Assembly: GCA_027489105.1 (NCBI GenBank)
Contig: JAIYAJ010000049.1
Span: forward strand, 1 to 32,996
Source of the DNA: Zymomonas sp.
GTDB taxonomy: Bacteria; Pseudomonadota; Alphaproteobacteria; Sphingomonadales; Sphingomonadaceae
Direction of reading: 5' to 3'
DNA length: 32,996 nt
The position numbers and the translations under genes were made by a program. Shown piece by piece: positions 7,222 to 13,982 of the stretch. The notes below the pieces were generated by a model. The model did not search any database. It was not told the origin of the DNA and saw only the letters and a program-made list of their open reading frames with translations. Each line of letters begins with the position of its first letter. Position 1 is the stretch's first letter.

Positions 7222-7887
7222 ATGAAGCTGACTACCCTAATTCTGGCCGCCACGATCCCGATCGCGGCGCCTTCGCTGGCACAAGCGCCACAGCCCTATG
7301 CCATGCGCGGTCTGGCACTTGGCATCACCCTCGAACAGTTCAAACTCTTCCCCATTCCTTCAGACAATGGCGATCTCGCCGAGATTGCCTGCACCGACGT
7401 CCCCCATCCTCGCATGCACATGAAAGACGAGCCGCATGGCGATAACGTCATGGGCATAATCACATGCCAGTGGTTCTCTCTGATGAGCGGCGCGCCGACG
7501 GCGGGCTGGTTCAACCACGGCGTCCTCCTCGGCGACGCATCCGGCTTCCCGAGCTTCAGTTTCGTGCCGGTGGAAGGCCGCTACCGGCTGTTTCGCATCA
7601 TCGTCACTGGGGACAATGATCGCTTCCCCCAGCATGCCGACCTGCTCGACGCGCTGACGGTGGCCTATGGAACCCCGCAGACAAGCACCAGCATGGTGCA
7701 GAACAAGCTGGGGGCCCAGTTCAGCAGCAGTACGTCGATCTGGCGAAACGGCGTCAGCAGCATCGTCCTTGAGGAACGCGGCGCAAGGATCACCGACTAT
7801 CGGCTGACCTACCGCCATGACGCGCTGGGCCAGATCTACGATGCCATGCTGCGGCAGAGAGCGGCCAGCGCCGCCGGGCGGTTGTAA
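7222..7887 (+). CDS. Secreted hypothetical protein
   Basis: This is a 221-residue protein with a clear Sec signal peptide: MKLTTLILAATIPIAA, then PSLAQA with probable cleavage after AQA at about residue 22. The mature part resembles small periplasmic proteins of sphingomonads, with the opening YAMRGLALGITLEQFK, two cysteines and several aromatic strand-like segments, but I cannot assign a family. The start is the ATG at 7222 with GGGGACG upstream; the longer open frame from 6934 runs through the palindromic intergenic region and is discarded. The gene is only 4 bases from the start of the downstream NucS-like gene, so they are probably co-transcribed even though one product is exported and the other is not. 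Confidence 0.75.
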   Translation: MKLTTLILAATIPIAAPSLAQAPQPYAMRGLALGITLEQFKLFPIPSDNGDLAEIACTDVPHPRMHMKDEPHGDNVMGIITCQWFSLMSGAPTAGWFNHGVLLGDASGFPSFSFVPVEGRYRLFRIIVTGDNDRFPQHADLLDALTVAYGTPQTSTSMVQNKLGAQFSSSTSIWRNGVSSIVLEERGARITDYRLTYRHDALGQIYDAMLRQRAASAAGRL

Positions 7888-7891
7888 GCCG

Positions 7892-9064
7892 ATGAGGAAG
7901 ACATGCCGCGGCAAACCCGTCCTGATCACGGGCAACGGGCATCGCCAGCTCAAGCGCATCATGCTGGGCGGCCTGAAGAGCGAAGCGTGGCTCCAGAAGC
8001 TGATGCACGACCATCCTTCGGTTCTGCCCATCGACATGATCGAGCCCGCCTTCGGCGATCCCATCGCAATCGCGCGCGAGGTCCCGTGCGTGTCCGGCTT
8101 TATCGACAACCTGTTCCTGACGCCGACGGGCGAGATCATCCTGGTCGAGGCCAAGCTGTGGCGGAACGCCGAGCTTCGGCGCAAGGTGGTGGCGCAGGCG
8201 CTCGACTATGTCGCAGCGCTGACGCGCCTCGATTATCCGGCCTTCGAGGCGATGATCATCCACGGCTGCAAGCTCAAGACGCCCTCGCTCCATGCGCTGG
8301 TTGCCCATCATCCTGATGCCTATGACGAACCCGAGTTCGTCGATGCGGTTGCCCGTAACCTGAAGCGGGGCCGGATGCTGGTGATGGCGGTGGCCGAGGG
8401 GGTTCGGGAGGAAACGGAATCGCTGGTCGGTCTGTTCCAGAGCCATGCGGGGGCACATTTCACCTTCGCGCTGGTCGAGCTGGGATGCTGGGAGGATGAG
8501 CAGACCGGCGATATCGTCGTCGTCCCCGATACGCTCGCACGCACCGTGATGATCGAACGCGGCATCGTCATCATCGAGGATGCAGCACCCAAGGTCCTGC
8601 CAATGCCGGCGCAGGCGGTCGAGGCAAGGCCCCACAGCATCAGCGAGGCCATGTTCTATGAGGAGCTGGGCAAACGAGACGCCGCATTGCCGGACCGGAT
8701 CCGGGCGTTCCTGAAGCAGGTCGAACCGCTGGGTGTCTACCCCGACCTGAAAAACACCCTGAGCCTCAAGGTCGATCACCCTGATCTCGGCAAGCCGATC
8801 AATTTCGGCTACATCAGCAGAGGCGGCAAGCTCGCCACCCACACGCTGGGTAACGTCCCGCTGAATATCGCCCGGCGCTATACCCAGAGACTATGCGACC
8901 TGATTGGTGGTCAGCTTTCGGCGAGCGATGGACTTGCCGTGACGACCAATGGCAGCTCTGCGCCCCTGATTTCCGATTTGCTGCCCGATCATGCCGATGC
9001 CTGGGCCGAAGCCATAAGGACGCTGCTCGCCGAGGTGAGCGCCGATCCCGGGCAGACAGGATGA
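7892..9064 (+). CDS. NucS-like PD-(D/E)XK nuclease-family protein B
   Basis: This is a 390-residue protein with the same motif series as protein A: E31 in SEAWLQKLMHDHPSVLP, D72 in FIDNLFLT, E86-A-K88 in ILVEAKLW, and Q102 in VVAQALDYVA. This fits a NucS/DUF91-like PD-(D/E)XK core at residues 28-110. About 280 residues of unknown structure follow, including a conserved-looking block near the C-terminus (KVDHPDLGKPINFGYISRGG). The start at 7892 follows the preceding stop by 4 bases. The stop overlaps the next gene's ATG (ATGA). The function is unknown; nuclease activity is predicted from motifs only. Confidence 0.75.
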   Translation: MRKTCRGKPVLITGNGHRQLKRIMLGGLKSEAWLQKLMHDHPSVLPIDMIEPAFGDPIAIAREVPCVSGFIDNLFLTPTGEIILVEAKLWRNAELRRKVVAQALDYVAALTRLDYPAFEAMIIHGCKLKTPSLHALVAHHPDAYDEPEFVDAVARNLKRGRMLVMAVAEGVREETESLVGLFQSHAGAHFTFALVELGCWEDEQTGDIVVVPDTLARTVMIERGIVIIEDAAPKVLPMPAQAVEARPHSISEAMFYEELGKRDAALPDRIRAFLKQVEPLGVYPDLKNTLSLKVDHPDLGKPINFGYISRGGKLATHTLGNVPLNIARRYTQRLCDLIGGQLSASDGLAVTTNGSSAPLISDLLPDHADAWAEAIRTLLAEVSADPGQTG

Positions 9065-9486
9065 CCGGGGATGAGCGGGCAGCGATCAACGCGATGCTGG
9101 AGCGGGTGGCGGCATCAGCGGTCTATGCTGTCGTCAGGACCCGTGTGGACATCGAGTTGCTCCACCCGGCAGGGGGGCTTGCGATCCCGATGGCGACGAT
9201 CGACAGCGATGGGCGCCTCTCGATCGACGCACTCGCTGCCCATGTCCCGCCAAAGCTCGCGCGCCTCTACGCGCGCGATATGGCCGAGCTGCTTGGCTGC
9301 CGGACGACAGGCTGGCGGGACACGGCCCTCGTCGATGCCAATGGCGAGCGGCCGCATCTTGCGCCGCTTCTCGCCGACAGTGGAGCTGCCTGGGCAGAGT
9401 GCCTGATCAATCACGGCGAGCGCATCAGATCCTGTCTCGAGGAGAATGCCGCCGGCCGGCCCGCCGACGGCTATCTGCTCGAATGA
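9061..9486 (+). CDS. Small hypothetical protein coupled to NucS-like gene
   Basis: This 141-residue soluble protein has no recognised family. It starts in an ATGA overlap with the NucS-like gene, so translation is coupled and the two products may be made in fixed ratio or act together. It resembles the C-terminal region of the upstream protein in style (a strand-rich segment with PKLARLYARDMAELLG beside NIARRYTQRLCDLIGG upstream), which may reflect duplication of a common domain. It ends 5 bases before the stop of the convergent methyltransferase gene. Confidence 0.65.
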   Translation: MTGDERAAINAMLERVAASAVYAVVRTRVDIELLHPAGGLAIPMATIDSDGRLSIDALAAHVPPKLARLYARDMAELLGCRTTGWRDTALVDANGERPHLAPLLADSGAAWAECLINHGERIRSCLEENAAGRPADGYLLE

Positions 9487-9491
9487 CGTAG

Positions 9492-10931
9492 TTACTCGGC
9501 CGCGACCGGGGTATCGTTGCCGCGTTCAGCAGCAAGCTCGACAAAGGTCAGGCCAGTCTGAACATGCACGGCCAGCTTCCCCGTCATTTCCTGCCAGCGC
9601 TTGATCGTCACATCGACATATCCTGGGTCGATCTCCAGCCCATAGGCGATACGGCCGGTTTGTTCGGCTGCGACCAATGTAGTGCCCGACCCCATGAATG
9701 GGTCGACGACGATACTGCCCTGATGGGTGACATCCAGCAGCGCATCCGCGACCAGCTCCACGGGCTTGGGCGTGGGATGGTCGCTAAGTGACTTCTTGGC
9801 CGACGAACTCATATTGTTGGCGCCAGGATAGTCCCACACATTGTTGCGGTTGCGGCCGTTCTTCCCAAGCTCGACATTGTTGATGGCCGGCGACTTCTCG
9901 GAGCAGAACACCGTGATCAGCTCGTAGGTTGACCGGTAGAGCCCTCCCATCCCGCCGCTGCCCTTGTTCCAGATCGCCATATTGATCCGGTGCAGACCTG
10001 CATCTCGGCCGGCAAGCAGAAGCAGGTCGATTTGCCGCCAATCCATGCAGGCGAAGATCACCGCGCCCGTCGCGGAATGGGCCTTACACAGCTTCAGATA
10101 GTGGACGAGAAAGGCTTGGAACTGCTCATCCGACAACTCGCCGCACGCCATAGCGAAATCGTTATGCTTGGTCTTACCCAGACCGCTCACGACGCCCTCA
10201 ATCTTGATATTGTAGGGAGGGTCCGAAAAGACGCAGTCGAGTTTGCGGCCATCCATCAGTCGTTCGAAAGCGTCGGGTTGACGGAAGTCCGCGCATAGCA
10301 TGCGATGATCGCCCAGCTGGAAAAGATCACCCGTCCGGGAAACGGGGGTTACGGGAACCTTGCCTTCCGGCGGTGCCTTGCTGCCCGGCAGATCGGTAAC
10401 GCCAAGGATGATATCGATCTCGGGGAGCTCGAAGCCGCTGAGCCGCAGGTCGAGTTCGGTGACCTTCAGCTCTTCGAGTTCGACGGCCAGTTCTTCAATG
10501 TTCCATTGACCCGTCTCGACCAGGCGGTTGAGCGAGAGGCGCAGCATCCTCAGCTCATCCTCACTTAAATGCTCTATGACGACGCACTGGACCTTTTCGA
10601 TCCCCAGCCGCTCGCAGGCCTCAACAACGATATGCCCGTCCACGATGCGGTTGTTCGTATCGATTAGGGCGGGTGCAGAGTAACCAAAGGCTTTTAGGCC
10701 GTTGATCACCCGCTCCAGCTGCGCAGGCGTGGTGTTGCGCGAACGCCGCTTGGCACGCTTCAGCTCACTGATCCTCCGATGCTCGAGCTTGAGGGCAGGA
10801 GCGAGGTCGTTGCGCGAACTGAAGCCGATAGTCTGCAGACGTACCTCGGCGCGCGCGGCCTTCTGGCGGGCTCGGCTCTTGGTCTGCGCTTGGGTCTTCA
10901 GGCTGGAGGGCAGGTTGATGTCTTGCTTCAT
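9492..10931 (-). CDS. ParB-domain DNA methyltransferase
   Basis: This is a 479-residue two-part protein. Residues about 60-180 form a ParB/Srx-like domain (ITNAL-type segment DTNNRIVDGHIVVEACERLG with the GH pair at 99-100). The rest is a beta-class amino-methyltransferase: catalytic DPPY at 237-240 comes before the SAM-binding DPFMGSGTT at 410-418. It should methylate adenine N6 or cytosine N4 in DNA. The ATG at 10931 is chosen for the AAAGG upstream; the frame's earlier ATG lacks one. It lies 60 bases after the terminase gene on the same strand. This domain combination is common on phages and integrated elements. No cognate restriction enzyme is adjacent, unless one of the nearby PD-(D/E)XK proteins serves. 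Confidence 0.88.
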   Translation of the reverse strand: MKQDINLPSSLKTQAQTKSRARQKAARAEVRLQTIGFSSRNDLAPALKLEHRRISELKRAKRRSRNTTPAQLERVINGLKAFGYSAPALIDTNNRIVDGHIVVEACERLGIEKVQCVVIEHLSEDELRMLRLSLNRLVETGQWNIEELAVELEELKVTELDLRLSGFELPEIDIILGVTDLPGSKAPPEGKVPVTPVSRTGDLFQLGDHRMLCADFRQPDAFERLMDGRKLDCVFSDPPYNIKIEGVVSGLGKTKHNDFAMACGELSDEQFQAFLVHYLKLCKAHSATGAVIFACMDWRQIDLLLLAGRDAGLHRINMAIWNKGSGGMGGLYRSTYELITVFCSEKSPAINNVELGKNGRNRNNVWDYPGANNMSSSAKKSLSDHPTPKPVELVADALLDVTHQGSIVVDPFMGSGTTLVAAEQTGRIAYGLEIDPGYVDVTIKRWQEMTGKLAVHVQTGLTFVELAAERGNDTPVAAE

Positions 10932-10991
10932 GACATTGCCTTTCACGAGCCGGGTTACTGACCAAAGCAGCAACCCGTAACAATCTTTCAG

Positions 10992-12410
10992 TCAGATTTT
11001 TCCCTCGATGCGCAGCTTGACCTGCATGTAGTCCAGCGCTCCGAGAAACTGGACCATCGAGTCCACCTGGTCGTCGAACTTGGTGAAGGGAAAGCCCAGC
11101 ACCTCATGCTCGAACGCAGCCAGCCAGGGTGCCTCGGTAGGAAGCCAGACATCCCCGCGCTGGACTTTGGGACTCTGAACTTCAGCGCGCACGATCTTCG
11201 CCCTTTCGGGCGGCATTGCGACCATCCAGCGATGGCCCTGCAGATCATGGATGTTCTGGAAGAGGCTGTGACCCGCCCCCGCCTTTTCAACGATCACGAT
11301 ATTGGCGCGAAACTTCCGCTGCATCTGGAGGATCTTCTTTTCCAGTTCCCAGAATTTGAGCTTTGCCCGATACGCATCGATCAAATAGTAGCTACCATAG
11401 GACACCGCCCAGGTGGTGCAGGCGCTATAGTCGTTGTTATCGCCGGTTTCGAACGCGGTATCCCAGCTCTGCACTATCGCCTGATTAGCCCGGGGATCCG
11501 GTGTCTCTTTATAGCGTTTGAACCAGCTCCCTTTGAACACGGCCCCGCCTGGCGGGAGCGGGCGCTGGTTGAACTGGGCCTCGAAGTCCTGCTCGCCCAT
11601 TTCGAGCTTTTTGGCTGCAAGATCGTCTGCATCCTGCCGCTCCGGCTGCAAGATCTTGCCCGGTTCAAAATAGACTTTCTTGCCGCCCTTGAGGATCTCG
11701 TAGAAAGTCCGGGTCTCGGTGACGGCCGGGATAATCACCTCATCCCACAGCCCGGTCTCGATAAGCTGCCCCGGCAGATCCTCCTGATGGAGCCGCTGGG
11801 CGACGACGATAAAGGCCCCCTTCTTTGGATCGTTGAGCCGGGTGGATGCCGAGCGGTTGAACCAGGTCTTGCAGTTCTCCCGCGCCGTCTCGGAATAGGC
11901 TTCGTCGGCCTTCAGTGGATTATCGACGATGATCAGATCGCCGCCACGGCCGGTGAGCGTGCCACCGACAGAGCTGGCCATGCGGAAGCCTCCTGCAGTG
12001 GTGGCGAATTCGGTAACGTTCGACTTGCGCTTGCTCATGCGCGTGTTGGGGAAAACTCTTCGATACCAATCCGACGTCATCAGCCGCATGACATCGAGAT
12101 TGAAGTTCTCGGCCAGCGACATGGCGTAGGATGCGCAGATGATCTTCATCCGGGGATCCCGGCCCAGGAGCCAGGCGGGCAGGCAGATGCTGAAGATATG
12201 CGTCTTCAGGTAGCGTGGCGGCAGGCAGGCGAGCAGTCGGCGACTTGTACCGTCGGCGACCTTCTCCGCCGCCCGGATAAGCACATCGATGTGCCAATTT
12301 GGCTTAAGCGGTGCGCCCAGGAGGACGTTGGAGGCCAGATAAACGAAAGTGCGAAAATCGGCACGCGCGAGCTCAATCATGCCGCGGTCGAGTTCGATTG
12401 CGTTGGTCAT
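10992..12410 (-). CDS. Phage terminase large subunit
   Basis: This 472-residue protein has both motor and nuclease parts of a TerL. The Walker A position carries PPRYLKT (64-70), an unusual variant of the more common PPRHGKS type. Walker B is DLIIVD ending at D163. The RNase H-like nuclease has D317 in SWDTAFETGD, E375 in VEKAGAG, and D446/D450 in FDDQVDSM. In phages TerL packages DNA into the prohead. The gene overlaps the DUF5681 gene (ATGA), so its start at 12410 is well supported. No portal, capsid or tail genes are visible, so it is either a relic or part of a non-phage module. Confidence 0.9.
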   Translation of the reverse strand: MTNAIELDRGMIELARADFRTFVYLASNVLLGAPLKPNWHIDVLIRAAEKVADGTSRRLLACLPPRYLKTHIFSICLPAWLLGRDPRMKIICASYAMSLAENFNLDVMRLMTSDWYRRVFPNTRMSKRKSNVTEFATTAGGFRMASSVGGTLTGRGGDLIIVDNPLKADEAYSETARENCKTWFNRSASTRLNDPKKGAFIVVAQRLHQEDLPGQLIETGLWDEVIIPAVTETRTFYEILKGGKKVYFEPGKILQPERQDADDLAAKKLEMGEQDFEAQFNQRPLPPGGAVFKGSWFKRYKETPDPRANQAIVQSWDTAFETGDNNDYSACTTWAVSYGSYYLIDAYRAKLKFWELEKKILQMQRKFRANIVIVEKAGAGHSLFQNIHDLQGHRWMVAMPPERAKIVRAEVQSPKVQRGDVWLPTEAPWLAAFEHEVLGFPFTKFDDQVDSMVQFLGALDYMQVKLRIEGKI

Positions 12411-12877
12411 TGAACGTCTTCCTTTGGAAAGCCGTTGGGATGGAATTTTGCGAACAGCGCCGCGACATGATGGAGCACGTCGAGGTTGACCTGGTGCTGC
12501 TGTGCAGAAGGTTCAGTTTCCTCGACATCGCCGTAGCGTTCGATGAGATCGAACATGCGGTCGGCGGCCTTAAGGTCGCCCTTCGCCGCAAGGTTGCCGA
12601 TCTGGTGGATCGCGACCTCGTGCTTCGACATCTTTTTCTTTTTCCCGGCGACCGGAACTTCGATGGAGGCCTTGAGGAAGGCCTCCTTCACGATGGTCTT
12701 GGTGTTCTTGCTCCCCTTGGGCCGTCCCTTCGGATTGGGACTCTCGCAGCCCTTCGACCATTGATGACCTTCGAGATGATCAGCCTTGCCCTTGGGAGGC
12801 TGCGCTGACGCCCCGGCCTTCGTCGTGTTGCCCTTTTTCTTCGCCTGAGGCTCCGGCGGATTATCATCGTTTTTCAT
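12407..12877 (-). CDS. DUF5681-domain protein
   Basis: This is a 156-residue, very charged protein. The diagnostic block is SPNPKGRPKGSKNTKTIVK, typical of DUF5681 proteins, which often sit directly before terminase large subunit genes. It therefore may act as the small terminase or DNA-recognition partner, which is an inference from position. Lysine-rich tracts (KKKGN, GKKKKMS) suggest nucleic-acid binding. The ATG at 12877 is preferred over the frame's earlier ATG at 13027 because the upstream extension is low-complexity and GGATGGGG precedes 12877. It is first in the leftward three-gene packaging and methylation operon. Confidence 0.75.
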   Translation of the reverse strand: MKNDDNPPEPQAKKKGNTTKAGASAQPPKGKADHLEGHQWSKGCESPNPKGRPKGSKNTKTIVKEAFLKASIEVPVAGKKKKMSKHEVAIHQIGNLAAKGDLKAADRMFDLIERYGDVEETEPSAQQHQVNLDVLHHVAALFAKFHPNGFPKEDVQ

Positions 12878-13130
12878 AACAAAACCCCATCCTTTTCTAC
12901 GCTCAGACAACCGGCACGGCGGGTCGCCGGCCGGATCGATTTTGCGCGAGGTGGGGGGCGACCTCGGACGCAATCCTCCGACCGCGCCGAAGCATGATCG
13001 GCGCGCATATCTCGAAACCACAGGCATGCGATCTCCGAAGCGAGCGCTTCGAAATCACACCACCGCAGCGCTGCCGCAGCAGCTATGTAACCAGGGGAGC
13101 CTCCGTCCGTCGGAGGCGCGACCCAACGGT

Positions 13131-13319
13131 TCAGGACCGTTTTTGCCGACCGCCTAATCTTGCTCGGTCTTCGGGTCTGTCACGTGCGAACTCGGGGGAG
13201 CGCCGCGTGACCTCTTCTATAAAACACAGCTTATTATCGAAGCCAAGAACGTTTCCGAGAGCCTCGAAAAAATCTTCAGTCGGTTGCCGCCATTCCTTGC
13301 TGTTCCGATGCGACGACAC
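13131..13319 (-). CDS. Small hypothetical ORF, 62 residues
   Basis: A GTG at 13319 opens a frame encoding a hydrophilic peptide (PTEDFFEALGNVLGFDNKLC in the middle). Its composition looks protein-like, and it directly overlaps the end of another leftward frame that reads AIAIDMISSVVASEQQG before a stop. The two might be pieces of one frameshifted gene. No family was recognised. Confidence 0.2.
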   Translation of the reverse strand: MSSHRNSKEWRQPTEDFFEALGNVLGFDNKLCFIEEVTRRSPEFARDRPEDRARLGGRQKRS

Positions 13320-13546
13320 TGCTGATCATGTCGATGGCAATGGCTGTTTCGGGCACTGAAAGATATCGCGGAGAGCACAAGAATTCTGCCAATATGGCAG
13401 GCTCGCGAGGGATGCATGCGTGTATTTTTCTGAAAAATGGCTGTTTTTCCGGCTAAAGCAGGCGGAGACCAGTACGCTTCAACCTGGGTGGCGCACCATT
13501 CAGTCAGAAGCGAACGGGGTTTCAGAGACCCCTTGGTGGGTGTCCG

Positions 13547-13575
13547 AGAAATGCCCGCGGTTGCGGGGCATTTCT
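13547..13575. repeat. 10-bp perfect stem-loop
   Basis: AGAAATGCCC and GGGCATTTCT flank a 9-base loop. No U-tract follows on either strand, so termination is uncertain. It lies in the long intergenic region with no adjacent gene end. Confidence 0.5.
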
Positions 13576-13903
13576 TAGCCAGCCTCGAAAAGTGTGGACA
13601 GAGACCGGCACAGTCTCAGGCGAATCTCGCTCTTTTCTGACCGCCGTCTCTACCGGCCAGGGAGATTACGGCGAATAACTCTAACTCAAGGCGATCCAGT
13701 TTTCCGGGATCAGATCAGCCTCAGCAGGCGGAATGTGCCCGATGAGAAACTTTGGGATCGGTTCTTCGCCTAAACTTTTTTGGGGCAGCGGCGGCAGCAC
13801 GGTGGCAGCAGGTGCTTCCCGAACCGAGGAGAGCGAAGCCTCCACGCTGCACGATTGGAGACGAGGATCGGGATCAACCGCGCCGGGCGTTCATCTGATA
13901 ATC

Positions 13904-13939
13904 AATCCCAGCCACTCTCTGCACAGAGTGGCTGGGATT
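13904..13939 (-). terminator. 15-bp hairpin downstream of TonB receptor gene
   Basis: The arms 13904-13918 and 13925-13939 pair perfectly over 15 bases around a 6-base loop. They lie 44 bases beyond the receptor stop in the direction of its transcription. No strong T-run follows, so this may be a Rho-independent terminator of weak type or a 3' stabilising structure. Confidence 0.5.
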
Positions 13940-13982
13940 CACCGCCGGGCAGATCCTCAGACCGCTCGGTTGAACCGCGTTG

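Larger units (their letters stand above)
12878..13982. other. Long intergenic region with hairpins, no firm gene
   Basis: This 1.1-kb stretch separates the phage-type module from the TonB receptor. It contains several inverted repeats: CGAAGCG-AG-CGCTTCG (13036-13051), GCCTCCG-N5-CGGAGGC (13099-13117), a 10-bp stem at 13547-13575 and a 15-bp stem at 13904-13939. Short open frames exist (13131-13319 minus, 13437-13640 plus, 13733-14077 plus) but none has a recognised product. The DUF5681 promoter must lie in the left part. Loss of phage or element genes is plausible here but not proven. Confidence 0.5.

Noticed and set aside
7790..8842. Minus-strand frame of 350 codons
   Set aside because: It is the shadow of the NucS-like protein B gene; no ribosome-binding site or motif supports it.
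11106..12413. Plus-strand frame of 435 codons
   Set aside because: It is antisense to the terminase large subunit, which has intact Walker and nuclease motifs.
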